Of a DNA stretch of 64,000 nt, positions 54,021-63,153 are shown one piece after another. Positions within the stretch are counted from its first letter, which is position 1, and each line of letters begins with the position of its first letter. Under the pieces are notes generated by a model. That model saw only the letters and a list, made by a program, of their open reading frames with translations. It had not been told where the DNA came from and ran no database searches. A program made the translations under genes and the position numbers. The stretch comes from Pseudanabaena biceps (GTDB lineage: Bacteria > Cyanobacteriota > Cyanobacteriia > Pseudanabaenales > Pseudanabaenaceae), in contig JAATWA010000001.1 in NCBI GenBank assembly GCA_013361095.1, positions 1,838,501 through 1,902,500 on the forward strand, given 5' to 3'.

Positions 54021-54683
54021 TCAGATAATTGGTGGAAATTTACGCCCATCTTTTTGTTCGATGTCAAAATAAGATTTTTTAATTTTTTCCTTTTTATCTA
54101 CTTTTAAAACTGCATAAAATCCATACTTATAGACTGGACTGCTATGGATAGTTTTAGCCCTTAATCTCAACTTCATTTTACAATCAAACTGCGGTGTACC
54201 TAATGAGAGTACATCTCGTTTAAGGTGATAAAATCCATATCCGCCAATCTGAATATAGTAACAATCTTTACCCCCATAAAAATCATATAAACTATTAATA
54301 TCAATTTCCACTTTGTCTTCAAAAGCCTTTTGATCCTGTTTTTTGTCCAGCATAGTAATTTTATCTCTGGGGATGGAATATCGATTAGGAATGAAGTTTT
54401 TAGCAGTGACGATATCTAAAACTCCAACAGATGTATAAAACGAAGTCACAGCATCATTAACGCACCACCTCCAAATCCCCTCATCCCAACGCAACATTTT
54501 CTGTCCGTAATCTGCCTCAAGATCGAGCTTAACCTCTAGATTGCATTGCTGAAAATTGTGTAGAAACTTTATATCAGTTGAATTTCCTGCTCCACCTCTA
54601 GTTGAGCCAATGACAATTATTCCCTTTGATGTCAATAGATCGAAAATATTTTGCTCATAATTATCGCCTTTGTTATAACCCAT
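54021..54683 (-). CDS. Candidate type II restriction endonuclease
   Basis: A 220-residue protein of low-GC composition with no family I can name. The N-terminal part reads YNKGDNYEQNIFDLLTSKGI, then GNSTDIKFLHNFQQCNLEVK, which has the D-x(n)-ExK layout of a PD-(D/E)XK nuclease (Asp in STDIKF, Glu and Lys in LEVK). It sits tail to tail with the C5-MTase, as an R gene often does. Together these support a restriction enzyme. No helix-rich membrane or signal segment is seen. Confidence 0.6.
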   Translation of the reverse strand: MGYNKGDNYEQNIFDLLTSKGIIVIGSTRGGAGNSTDIKFLHNFQQCNLEVKLDLEADYGQKMLRWDEGIWRWCVNDAVTSFYTSVGVLDIVTAKNFIPNRYSIPRDKITMLDKKQDQKAFEDKVEIDINSLYDFYGGKDCYYIQIGGYGFYHLKRDVLSLGTPQFDCKMKLRLRAKTIHSSPVYKYGFYAVLKVDKKEKIKKSYFDIEQKDGRKFPPII

Positions 54684-55150
54684 AATTTTTTTTCGTAGTA
54701 AATTACGGCAAGATTATAGGAGAGTGACGATATGAATATCAAATAGGACTAAATCAATTTAGTTAAATTATTGATTTCAAAATATTGATGAAATTTTGCA
54801 GTTACCTGCAAAACCGACGATCGCCCCCCTCTGCTTGCCTTTTCTTTCTTACAAAAACCTTCTCGACTAACTCCTGAACAGGTTGATACGCCCCCGCACA
54901 TCTAACTCGATCAACTTCGACTGCACAATGTTCTTTTTAAGAGCGATCGCCGATCTTGTAGGGTGCGCTACGCACCTTATTTTGTTTTTGTCTTAGCAAA
55001 GCCACTCTATTCGGAACATTTTCTAACTGGATATAATGCCCCTATTTTTTATGCAGTAGCATTAGATTAACGGGGGATCCACGGGAAATGAACATAACAT
55101 TTAGTTACAATAGGTTACTGACTAATTGCCTAAGCATTCCCCACAGCCCT
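54684..55150. other. Gap before ubiD with a dispersed repeat
   Basis: No complete gene. A GCGATCGCCGATCTTGTAGG repeat starts at 54943 and ends with the GGTGCG-cta-CGCACC hairpin; a second copy is at 59174. The rest may include relics of lost genes but shows nothing I can name. Confidence 0.6.
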
Positions 55151-56668
55151 ATGACCCGTGACCTGCGATCGTTTCTCAAACTTCTCGAAGAACGCAAACA
55201 ACTCCATCGCGTTACTGCCCTCGTTGATCCAGAATTAGAAATTGCGGAGATTAGTAATCGCCTTTTGCAATCAGCAGGGCCCGCATTGCTATTTGAGAAT
55301 GTTAAGGGTTATAAAACTCCTGTGGCGGTGAATTTGCTGGGTACAGTGGAGCGCGTCTGCTGGGCGATGGGTATGAGAGAGCAGTCAGAACTAGAAGTTC
55401 TAGGTACAAAATTAGGGAAACTGCAAAGCCCCAAGCCACCGAAGAAAATCTCACAGGCGATCGAATTTGGGAAGATTCTCTTTGATGTGGTCAAGTCTCG
55501 ACCTCAAAAGGTTCTATTTGGAAATGCTCTCTGTCAAGAAGTTGTTTTGCAAGGCGATGCCGTTGATCTCGATCAGATTCCCATTCTCAAACCCTATCCC
55601 AAAGATGGTGGGAGAGCCGTAACTCTTGCTTTAGTAATTACCAAAGATGTCGAAAATGGTATTCCCAATGTCGGCGTATACCGTTTACAGCAACAGTCAA
55701 AAAACACGATGACGGTGCAGTGGCTATCGGTGCGTGGAGGTGCGCGTCACCTACGCAAAGCAACGGAAGCAGGGAAAAAACTAGAAATTGCGATCGCGAT
55801 CGGTGTTGATCCAGTATTGATTATGGCAGCAGCGACTCCGATTCCTGTGGATTTATCAGAATGGATTTTTGCGGGACTCTATGGTAATGAGGGCGTGCAG
55901 CTTACGAAATGTAAAACCTTAGATTTAGAAGTTCCCGCCTGTGCCGAATATGTTTTGGAAGGAACAATCACTCCCCATGAAGTGGCAACTGATGGACCTT
56001 TTGGCGATCACATGGGCTATTACGGTGGCATCAATGATCAAGCTCCCTTGATCAGATTTCATTGCATGACTCACCGCAAAGATCCCATCTATTTGACTAC
56101 CTTTAGCGGTTTGCCTCCCAAGGAAGAAGCGATGATGGCGATCGCCCTTAATCGTATTTACACCCCGATTCTGCGTCAACAAGTTTCTGAAATTACTGAT
56201 TTCTTCTTGCCAATGGAAGCGCTTTCTTACAAAGCTGCCATTATTTCCATCAAAAAGGCTTACCCCGGTCAAGCTAGACGCGCCGCACTTGCCTTTTGGA
56301 GTGCTTTGCCACAGTTTACCTACACCAAATTTGTGATTGTAGTTGACCATACCATCAATATCCGCGATCCGCGTTTAGTTGTCTGGGCGCTCAGTTCCAA
56401 GGTTGACCCCACCCGCGATGTGTTTATTTTGCCCGATAATCCCTTTGACTCCCTCGACTTTGCCTGTGAAAAAGAAGGACTAGGCGGACGGATGGGTATT
56501 GATGCAACGACCAAAATTTATCCTGAAACCGATCGCGATTGGGGAGATCCTTTAGAAAGTGATCCTGATGTGGCGGAGATGGTGACGCACCGTTGGGCAG
56601 AGTATGGTTTAGCTGATATCAAGCTCGATGGAGCCGACCCTAATCTATTTGGCTACGATATTCGCTAA
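55151..56668 (+). CDS. ubiD: UbiD-family decarboxylase
   Basis: 505 residues from ATG 55151 (MTRDLRSFLKLLEERKQLHR); the longer upstream frame has no support. UbiD signatures: GPALLFENVKGY, TMTVQWLSVRGGARHL, EWIFAGLYGNEGVQL, TDGPFGDHMGYYG with the prenyl-FMN pocket Glu/Asp, and MALSYKAAIIS-type blocks. It removes the carboxyl group of 4-hydroxy-3-prenylbenzoate in plastoquinone synthesis, using prenylated FMN. UbiX is not in the window. Confidence 0.93.
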   Translation: MTRDLRSFLKLLEERKQLHRVTALVDPELEIAEISNRLLQSAGPALLFENVKGYKTPVAVNLLGTVERVCWAMGMREQSELEVLGTKLGKLQSPKPPKKISQAIEFGKILFDVVKSRPQKVLFGNALCQEVVLQGDAVDLDQIPILKPYPKDGGRAVTLALVITKDVENGIPNVGVYRLQQQSKNTMTVQWLSVRGGARHLRKATEAGKKLEIAIAIGVDPVLIMAAATPIPVDLSEWIFAGLYGNEGVQLTKCKTLDLEVPACAEYVLEGTITPHEVATDGPFGDHMGYYGGINDQAPLIRFHCMTHRKDPIYLTTFSGLPPKEEAMMAIALNRIYTPILRQQVSEITDFFLPMEALSYKAAIISIKKAYPGQARRAALAFWSALPQFTYTKFVIVVDHTINIRDPRLVVWALSSKVDPTRDVFILPDNPFDSLDFACEKEGLGGRMGIDATTKIYPETDRDWGDPLESDPDVAEMVTHRWAEYGLADIKLDGADPNLFGYDIR

Positions 56669-56679
56669 TGACTATGGCT

Positions 56680-56740
56680 ATCAAAGCCCAAAAGATTAAT
56701 GGCGGTGCATCGCGCCGCCATTAATCTTTTGGGCTTTGAT
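56680..56740. repeat. Palindrome, arms ATCAAAGCCCAAAAGATTAA
   Basis: 26-base perfect arms with the loop region TGCATCGCG. Shares AAAGCCCAAAAGAT with the palindrome at 57387, on the other side of the next gene. Confidence 0.85.
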
Positions 56741-56880
56741 TTGTCCTAACTAACTCAATTATTGCTATATCAAAGGAACTAATTTAAAAACCATAAGTCT
56801 ATTAGCTAAGGGGGGAGCTGTGCAAATATGCTCTAACTCAAATGATTAATAAACTAAATAACTGTGGAGATTGAGCAATT

Positions 56881-57366
56881 ATGAAATGGTCATCGAAAAG
56901 CGCTTCATTACTATGCCTACTAGCGTTGGCAAGCAGCACATTTATCGCCAGCACCGTCGAGGCAAAAAAGCCTAATAAGAATAAACCTGAACAAGAAGCA
57001 GTCACCACCACTACTACCACCACGACAAATTCTGTATCTTTCCAGTCGCTGACCCTAACTACGCTACAACGTAATCAGATTGTAGAAATTATTCGTGGTA
57101 CAGGTAGCTACAGCAATCTGATCAATGCAAGTTTGCGTCAGCAAATCTTTGCCCAATTGAATTCTTTGCCCCCTGGAATCAAGAAAAATCTAGCTCGCGG
57201 TAAAGGTTTACCCCCTGGAATTGCCAAAAAGGTTTTACTGCCTATTAGTGTTGTGAATCATGTCAATTTACCTTCTAACACTAATATTTTTGTCATTGGC
57301 TCTAATGTAGTTGTGGTTGATCCAATTAGAAATATTATTCTGGATATTATTTCTAATATTCTCTAA
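56881..57366 (+). CDS. Secreted protein with RcnB-like motif
   Basis: A 161-residue protein with a Sec signal peptide (LLCLLALASSTFIASTVEA). A Lys/Thr-rich segment with an eight-Thr run follows, then a helical part, two LPPGI(K/A)K(N/K) units (LPPGIKKNLARGKG, LPPGIAKK) as in the periplasmic RcnB-type family, and a hydrophobic C-terminus. Function is unknown; a surface or metal-stress role would be a guess. Confidence 0.75.
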   Translation: MKWSSKSASLLCLLALASSTFIASTVEAKKPNKNKPEQEAVTTTTTTTTNSVSFQSLTLTTLQRNQIVEIIRGTGSYSNLINASLRQQIFAQLNSLPPGIKKNLARGKGLPPGIAKKVLLPISVVNHVNLPSNTNIFVIGSNVVVVDPIRNIILDIISNIL

Positions 57367-57386
57367 TAGTATTTCATTGCTATGAT

Positions 57387-57445
57387 ATAAAGCCCAAAAG
57401 ATGAGAGGCGGCGCATTGCGCCGCCTCTCATCTTTTGGGCTTTAT
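57387..57445. repeat. Palindrome, arms ATAAAGCCCAAAAGATGAG
   Basis: Perfect 28-base arms, loop ATT, between convergent genes. Confidence 0.9.
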
Positions 57446-57471
57446 GTCCTTACAGAAAGAAGAGTTAGATA

Positions 57472-58848
57472 TTAAGCAACTTCTACTGCTTCCCTAGTTT
57501 CAAAAGACAAACTACCCACTCGTATTCCTTCCATTTCTTCTAAGGTCTGTAAATACTTGCCAGTAATAATTCTCGCGCCACGACGATGGGTGAAATAGTT
57601 CCATCCCCATTGAATCATTACAATCAATTTATTATCAAATTCAATCAAATAATAAACATGCACAAATGTCCAAATAAACCATGCTAACCAACCTTTGAGG
57701 CGGATAAACTTGAAGTCCACAACTGCTTCATGGCGACCAATTACAGCGAGACTTCCAAAATCCCAATACTTGAATTTCTTAGGTTCCTTTTGCTGTACCT
57801 TCGCTTCGATATGATGCGCGACATATTCACCCTGCTGCATCGCTACAGGCGCAACCCCTGGAAGTGGGCGATCGCCTTGGTGGGGATAATTCGCCAAGTC
57901 ACCAATCACATAAACATTAGGATAATTGGCGATCGACATATCAGGTTGCACAACCACTCGACCAACTCGATCTAGTTCGGCGTTTAGGCGATCGCCTAAT
58001 ACTTTACCCATCGGAGAAGCCTTTACGCCTGCCGCCCAGAGAATCGTTTGTGCCTGAATCTGCTCAACCTGCTCACCACATTTGAAGGTAACAATATTAT
58101 CTTCAATATTCGTCACCATCGCGCTAGTTTTGACTTCCACTCCTAATTTTAGGAGGGATTGTTTTGCGGCTTCAGACAGATCAGCATGATAAGGAGGCAA
58201 CACGCGATCGGTTCCTTCAATCAAGATGATTCGCGCTTTCTTGGTGTCAATATTCGTAAATTCGTCGCTGAGGGTGCGATGGGCAAGCTCGGCTAGGGTT
58301 CCAGCGAGTTCCACTCCCGTTGGTCCTCCTCCAATCACCACGAAGTTCATCAATGCTTCTTTAAATTTGGAGTCATGGGTTTTTTCAGCGGACTCAAAAG
58401 CGCTCAGAATGCGGCGACGCATATTAATCGCATCTTCAATGGTTTTTAACCCAGGGGCTTGTTCTGACCATTGATCGTTACCGAAATAATGGTGACTAAC
58501 TCCTGTCGCCACGATCAGTGAGTCATAGCTTATATCTAAGTGATTTTTTAATTTAACTACCTGCGCTTGGGGATCAATATCTAGCACTTCGCCCATAACC
58601 ACGCTGGTATTTTGGCTTTCGGCGAGGACAGCCCGCAATGGTGAGGCGATATCGGCGGGGGAGAGGCTGCCTGTGGCGACTTGGTAAAGTAGGGGCTGGA
58701 AGAGGTGAAAATTACGTTTGTCGATTAGGGTAACTTTAACGGGAACCTTTGATTTACCTAGTTTTTGGGCGGCATAGAGTCCCCCAAAGCCGCCGCCAAT
58801 AATAACAACATGATGGGGGGTGTTTTCATTTTGAGTGCTTAGAGACAT
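57472..58848 (-). CDS. Type II NADH dehydrogenase (NDH-2)
   Basis: A 458-residue single-subunit NAD(P)H:quinone oxidoreductase. The FAD Rossmann motif is VVIIGGGFGGLYAA, the NADH motif NFVVIGGGPTGVELAGTL. Family blocks include RNFHLFQPLLYQVATG, ILWAAGVKASP, VYVIGDLA and GVAPVAMQQGEYVA. Hydrophobic segments at about 375-410 attach it to the membrane. It passes electrons from NADH to plastoquinone without proton pumping and may sense redox state in cyanobacteria. Confidence 0.93.
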   Translation of the reverse strand: MSLSTQNENTPHHVVIIGGGFGGLYAAQKLGKSKVPVKVTLIDKRNFHLFQPLLYQVATGSLSPADIASPLRAVLAESQNTSVVMGEVLDIDPQAQVVKLKNHLDISYDSLIVATGVSHHYFGNDQWSEQAPGLKTIEDAINMRRRILSAFESAEKTHDSKFKEALMNFVVIGGGPTGVELAGTLAELAHRTLSDEFTNIDTKKARIILIEGTDRVLPPYHADLSEAAKQSLLKLGVEVKTSAMVTNIEDNIVTFKCGEQVEQIQAQTILWAAGVKASPMGKVLGDRLNAELDRVGRVVVQPDMSIANYPNVYVIGDLANYPHQGDRPLPGVAPVAMQQGEYVAHHIEAKVQQKEPKKFKYWDFGSLAVIGRHEAVVDFKFIRLKGWLAWFIWTFVHVYYLIEFDNKLIVMIQWGWNYFTHRRGARIITGKYLQTLEEMEGIRVGSLSFETREAVEVA

Positions 58849-59173
58849 GGCAAGTATTGAATTTGGTGTGCTTATTTTGCTGATGGCTTCTTTAAGAAAT
58901 TATTATATATGTAAATAAAAATATCTTTTTGTATCTTTTTCTAAGCAAAGTTAATTTTGCAATAGGAGCGTCAGGGAAAAGGACACTGGTTGCTAAAGAA
59001 GCGATAAATGGTTGTAAGTCTTATCCAGTAAGGATTTATGGCGATTGACTGCAAAACCGTGAAATGCTTGGTCAGAAATACTTTGAGCGACTCATCCCTC
59101 TTTAACAGTCCATTGCCTATCTATTGGTGTCTGAGAGCTACTGAATTAGACTATATAAAATTGAGATAAAAGT

Positions 59174-59220
59174 GCGATCGCCGATCTTGTAGGGTGTGTT
59201 AATGGAATGTAACGCACCTT
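59174..59220. repeat. Dispersed TGTAGGGTG repeat
   Basis: The first 23 bases are identical to 54943-54965 (GCGATCGCCGATCTTGTAGG...). Both end in CGCACCTT after an internal hairpin, here with a longer loop (TAATGGAATGTAA). Confidence 0.75.
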
Positions 59221-59370
59221 TTTAATACTAAATATTTGTGCGTTATGCTCCGCTAACGCAAGCAATGAGCGCCCCAATTAAATTTCAAGTAACCTCTTCA
59301 GTCACAAAAGGAATCGCGACAAAATGCGTCTTCTAATCGCTATTTTAAACTTTTTCCTTGCTTTTTCTTC

Positions 59371-59535
59371 TCATCCTCCTATTTCTCTACTCCTATCGCG
59401 AGAGTTGTTATACCATTCTATATTTTTCTGCTTTTGATAGAGTTCCGATGCTTTCCAAAAATCTGCCAATGCTTCTTGCTTTTTATCTCTTTCTTCGTGA
59501 TACAGAACCAAGTAATAAACGAGCAGACACCAAAC
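59371..59535 (-). pseudogene. TPR-protein C-terminal relic
   Basis: A frame read from the bases gives LVLYHEERDKKQEALADFWK, ASELYQKQKNIEWYNNSRDR and a stop. This is the typical last repeat and tail of cyanobacterial TPR proteins. No start or preceding repeats are found; a stop lies just upstream. It is the only coding trace in the gap. Confidence 0.5.
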
Positions 59536-59583
59536 TTAAGACCTGACGATTAATCTGAAGCATTTAATTTTCTACCTTATTCT

Positions 59584-59648
59584 TACTCCTTTCCCAGTGA
59601 ATGATTAGGGTTGCCCTGCAACCCTAATCATTCACTGGGAAAGGAGTA
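59584..59648. repeat. Palindrome, 30-base arms
   Basis: TACTCCTTTCCCAGTGAATG... with a perfect complement and a loop CCCTG. Its end motif ACTGGGAAAGGAGTAG recurs nearly intact at 61721 in the coding end of the O-antigen-ligase-like gene. Confidence 0.85.
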
Positions 59649-59735
59649 GGTAATTTTTTGAGTGTTCTGATGCCTTCTTTGTCTCCATTAATTTTTTGTC
59701 CTGTACTTAGGTCATATAGCTATCATCGATGGTAG

Positions 59736-59796
59736 GACACAGCCAAAACCCAAGAGAGAGTTGCAGCGCAACTCTCTCTTGGGTTTTGGCTGTGTC
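59736..59796. repeat. Palindrome, 29-base arms
   Basis: GACACAGCCAAAACCCAAGA... with a perfect complement and loop AGC; the inner AAAACCCAAGAGAG links it to the AAAACCCAAGAA group. Confidence 0.85.
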
Positions 59797-59952
59797 TTGA
59801 CTGGCTACAGCTATAACTACAAAAAAATGCATCATTCAATGAAAATCCCTGAATAAACTTTAATATTTCCGCAACTTAATCACAAGCTAAAAGCTAAGAG
59901 CTAAAGGCTATAATTACCAAACCCACAAAATTTTGAATACTCTAGGTAGTCA

Positions 59953-60876
59953 TTGAGCGTGCCAAAAGTCGGGATTATATATAACGACGCAAAGCCTGTC
60001 GCTGAACGTGTCGCCTTGGATATGAAATTATGGCTCGAAAAGCGTAATATTCAGACCGTAATGGCGACAGGCAATGGCGGTATTTTAGGATACGGTAAAC
60101 CAGATGCGCCTGTATGCCATACCTTGATCGAAAGCCTCGTACCATTGGGCTTTGATCAAGACATGATGTTTGTGGTGGCTTTGGGTGGCGATGGCACTGT
60201 CCTATCTGCTTGCCGCCAAATTGCACCCCTCAGTTTGCCTTTGCTCAACGTGAACACTGGTCACATGGGCTTCTTGACAGAAACTTATTTGACTGAATGG
60301 GAAGAGGCGATCGCTCAAGTAGTCGAGGGTCACTATGTAGTTGAGCAGCGATCGATGATGACGGTGCGGGTTTATGACAGTCAAGGACTGTTGTGGGAGG
60401 CTCTGTCATTAAATGAGATGGTGTTGCACCGTGAACCCTTGACCAGTATGTGTCACTTTGAAGTGCAGATTGGTCATCATGTACCTGTAGATATTGCTGC
60501 TGATGGGGTGATTATTTCCACACCCACAGGCTCGACAGCCTATGCACTCTCAGCGGGGGGGCCTGTGATTGAGCCTGGTATTCCTGTATTTCAGCTTATT
60601 CCGATTTGCGCTCACTCAATGGCATCGCGAGCGCTAGTATTTGCTAACACCGAAAAAGCAATTATCATGCCTGCCAATCGTCATCGGTTGGTTTTGGTTG
60701 TCGATGGTAATGCAGGATGCTATGTTTATCCCGAATATCGAGTAGAAGTAAAGCGATCGCAATATCCTGCTAGATTTATTCGTCTCCACAAAGGAGAATT
60801 TTTCAAGGTATTGCGTGAAAAGCTTGGTTGGGGAATGCCACATATTTCTAAGCCAACCTTGGGCGAGTTGAATTAA
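59953..60876 (+). CDS. nadK: NAD kinase
   Basis: A 307-residue NadK that makes NADP from NAD and [14 protein letters not shown] is the glycine-rich catalytic motif, and [21 protein letters not shown] and [20 protein letters not shown] follow. Cyanobacteria commonly have two NAD kinases; this window shows one. The start is TTG 59953 or GTG 59959. A pentapeptide membrane-protein gene follows 20 bases later and may be co-transcribed. Confidence 0.95.
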   Translation: MSVPKVGIIYNDAKPVAERVALDMKLWLEKRNIQTVMATGNGGILGYGKPDAPVCHTLIESLVPLGFDQDMMFVVALGGDGTVLSACRQIAPLSLPLLNVNTGHMGFLTETYLTEWEEAIAQVVEGHYVVEQRSMMTVRVYDSQGLLWEALSLNEMVLHREPLTSMCHFEVQIGHHVPVDIAADGVIISTPTGSTAYALSAGGPVIEPGIPVFQLIPICAHSMASRALVFANTEKAIIMPANRHRLVLVVDGNAGCYVYPEYRVEVKRSQYPARFIRLHKGEFFKVLREKLGWGMPHISKPTLGELN

Positions 60877-60896
60877 AAATCATTAAAACAGGCGTT

Positions 60897-61685
60897 ATGA
60901 GCCAAAATCTCAGCTTTGCAAATCAAAATTTACGCGATCGCTCCTTTAAAGGTAAAACCCTGATCGGTGCGGACTTTAGCGGTGCAGATATTCGTGGATG
61001 TGATTTTTGTTTTTCGCAGTTGCAAGATGCCAATTTTGCTAATGTTCGCACGGGCAAGAGCCAAAAACAAAGAGCGATCGCCACGGGATTAACCTTTTTG
61101 ATGGCGATTATATTTGCGGGGATGGCGATGATTGCCAGCATTGTCTTAATGGCTTTTGTCGTCACCTTGGTGATTGGCGCTGAAAATGTCAATCGTGAAA
61201 ACATCTATTGGGTGGCGCTAATCGCGATCGTGATTTTTGCGGTGGGTTTTGCGGTTACTTTTACGGGTAGTTATACGATCGCAGGTAATGAAGGGATTTT
61301 GACGGCAATTCTGATTTCCTGTGCCACAGCCTTTGCCTATGGATTTTTAGAATCGACTTTTACGAAAAATTTAGTATCTGGCGCTTTTAACGCGATCGCT
61401 GAAGCCTCGAAATTCAATCCATTGGCTGCTCTGTTATTATTTTTAGTGATCGAGCCATTACAAATTTTTGCTAGTCTCTATCTGTTTCGTGGTGCGATTA
61501 ATCTGTGGCGAACGGGGGCAGGGACAAAATTTCGCCACGCTGATTTGACTAACGCTTCGTTTCGCAATGCCATTCTCGTTAGCTGTGATTTCTCCAACGC
61601 GATCGCCGATCGTGTCAATTGGCATCAAGCCCAAATATCTCGATGCAAGCTGCCGCCTAATTTTGATGAATCCAAACAGAAATAG
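60897..61685 (+). CDS. Pentapeptide-repeat protein split by a membrane domain
   Basis: A 262-residue protein. Pentapeptide units flank a membrane domain: FKGKTLIGADFSGADIRGCD at the start (about 18-50) and RHADLTNASFRNAILVSCDF near the end (about 212-245). Between them lie about five hydrophobic segments (LMAIIFAGMAMIASIVLMAF, YWVALIAIVIFAVGFAVTF, AALLLFLVIEPLQIF and others). The two halves could form one continuous right-handed helix outside the membrane. Role unknown. The stop codon TAG lies in the downstream palindrome. Confidence 0.8.
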   Translation: MSQNLSFANQNLRDRSFKGKTLIGADFSGADIRGCDFCFSQLQDANFANVRTGKSQKQRAIATGLTFLMAIIFAGMAMIASIVLMAFVVTLVIGAENVNRENIYWVALIAIVIFAVGFAVTFTGSYTIAGNEGILTAILISCATAFAYGFLESTFTKNLVSGAFNAIAEASKFNPLAALLLFLVIEPLQIFASLYLFRGAINLWRTGAGTKFRHADLTNASFRNAILVSCDFSNAIADRVNWHQAQISRCKLPPNFDESKQK

Positions 61686-61718
61686 CAGTGCGGGGCTTCG
61701 CCCCGCACTGCTATTTCT
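61678..61718. terminator. Palindrome carrying both convergent stop codons
   Basis: AGAAATAGCAGTGCGGGGC-ttc-complement, perfect 19-base arms. The left arm holds the AAA-TAG end of the pentapeptide gene. The right arm holds the complementary AAA-TAG end of the convergent gene. Confidence 0.9.
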
Positions 61719-62985
61719 TGACTGGGAAGGGAGTAGCCATACCATCAAGACAGCCAAGCATATACCACAGCAACATACTAATCCTTGGCTCATAAAGTAC
61801 CAGATCAAGCCAACAGGAACAGAGAAATAGAACTATGGATATTGCTACAACCACGACCATTTCTTCGGTTTCTTTGATAATCTCTGTTTTGATGGCTTTC
61901 CAGATTGTCCAGCCAGTGATGGCTAAAAATCCTAATAAAGCAGGAATTCCTGAACCAACCGCGATCGCCAAAAATAAATTATGTTCATGGGGTAAACCGC
62001 GCAGGTCATAACCCATAGACTGCGCCACTCCCGCAAAATTGCGTAAACCCCAACCTTGGAATGGATGTTGTGAGATTAGCGAAAGTGCAAATTTCCATGC
62101 ATTCAAGCGATCAGCAGTAGAGGCATAGTCGCCCATTTGCGGATCAACTGTACTGAGTAACCGATTGACAAACCCCTGCGGTAGTAGCGATCGCAATGCT
62201 TCTCCACCTAAGCCAAACTTCTGCCCAAATACTGCCCACCCAATTCCCAATAACAGCAGCCCAAAGCCTGTCAATAATTTCCATTGTCGGTAATAAATTG
62301 ATAGAAGTACGCTACCAATGATCGCCAATCCCCAAGCATTGCGCGAACCCGTCATAATCAATACACAAATCCCCAATCCAAGAGCGATCGAGGCGAGAAT
62401 ACGCTGAGTTTTGGAAATACTCTTGACTTTGCCGACGGCAAAATGAAAAGCGATCGGCAAGATCATCAATAGATAGATCGCTGTTTCATTAAAATGTCCA
62501 AAAAATGACTGAATCCGATGATCGGGGCTAAATCCCATCGGGATGGGATAGCTATCAAAAATCACTTTAGGGAATATCCAATCAGGTCGATTAATAATTG
62601 CTTGTAAAATCCCAAAGGCGCTGATCAGAATAGAACTAATTACTAGCAACCACAGGAAATGGATAAATTGCTTAGGTGTCCGCACAATGTAGCTGGTACT
62701 AGCGGCTAGTAAAAAATAGGGCAGAAAGTTAGCCAAACCTCCTGCGGCGATCGCAGGATTAAAAGCGATTAATGTGGTGAAGATCATCCATAGCGATAGC
62801 CAAAAATAAGCTTGATTAACTGGTGTCGCGATCGCCTGCCATCCGCGCCGAATTAACACTTCTAAGGCAAGTAGAGCCGCAAAAAATGGCATAAATACAT
62901 TGCTAATCACTATAAATAGAGCAATATTTTGTAGCCAATTCCATTCCAGTGACAAAGATTCATCTTCTACGGATTTCCAGAGCAT
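61711..62985 (-). CDS. O-antigen ligase/polymerase-like membrane protein
   Basis: A 424-residue protein with about 11-12 membrane segments and a large loop in the second half, containing SRNAWGLAII, DRLNAWKFALSLISQHPFQG, WGLRNFAGVAQS and LPHEHNLFLAIAVGSG. The last three are hallmarks of the Wzy_C (O-antigen ligase) domain, with the HEHN His as a catalytic candidate. It probably links or polymerises surface glycans. A second superfamily member, IctB, is 10 kb upstream. Its last codons (AAA-TAG) lie in the palindrome. Confidence 0.85.
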   Translation of the reverse strand: MLWKSVEDESLSLEWNWLQNIALFIVISNVFMPFFAALLALEVLIRRGWQAIATPVNQAYFWLSLWMIFTTLIAFNPAIAAGGLANFLPYFLLAASTSYIVRTPKQFIHFLWLLVISSILISAFGILQAIINRPDWIFPKVIFDSYPIPMGFSPDHRIQSFFGHFNETAIYLLMILPIAFHFAVGKVKSISKTQRILASIALGLGICVLIMTGSRNAWGLAIIGSVLLSIYYRQWKLLTGFGLLLLGIGWAVFGQKFGLGGEALRSLLPQGFVNRLLSTVDPQMGDYASTADRLNAWKFALSLISQHPFQGWGLRNFAGVAQSMGYDLRGLPHEHNLFLAIAVGSGIPALLGFLAITGWTIWKAIKTEIIKETEEMVVVVAISIVLFLCSCWLDLVLYEPRISMLLWYMLGCLDGMATPFPVKK

Positions 62986-63015
62986 TCATTCACCAATTAA
63001 GTAGTTCAACCGCCT

Positions 63016-63045
63016 TTCACCGTAAATAACTGATGTTACGGTGAA
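63016..63045. terminator. Inverted repeat between the Wzy-like gene and cimA
   Basis: TTCACCGTAA / TTACGGTGAA with a 10-base loop. Confidence 0.55.
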
Positions 63046-63051
63046 GCTTGT

Positions 63052-63153
63052 AAAACCCTCACCCCTAGCCCCTCTCCCGCAGGAGAGGGGAACAAGAAAT
63101 AATATGGGTTTTACTCCCCTTCTCCTGCGGGAGAAGGGGCTGGGGGATGAGGG
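63052..63153. repeat. Inverted pair of CCCCTCTCCCGCAGGAGAGG-type repeats
   Basis: The left copy (63052-63090, CCTCACCCCTAGCCCC... hairpin) and the right copy (63116-63153) are mirror images around AATATGGGTTTTACT. The right copy is translated as the C-terminal tail of the cimA product. Confidence 0.8.

Larger units (their letters stand above)
58849..59952. other. 1.1-kb gap with gene relic, dispersed repeat and palindromes
   Basis: No intact gene. It holds a copy of the TGTAGGGTG repeat (59174-59220), a TPR-like relic on the minus strand (59371-59535) and two long palindromes (59584, 59736). The 58860-59160 part shows nothing I recognise. Confidence 0.65.

Noticed and set aside
54684..54942. 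Possible short minus-strand gene ending near the ubiD promoter
   Set aside because: Open frames are short, without start context or recognisable motifs.
59358..59546. 62-residue plus-strand hydrophobic ORF
   Set aside because: The opposite strand reads as a TPR relic; the hydrophobic run is its antisense.
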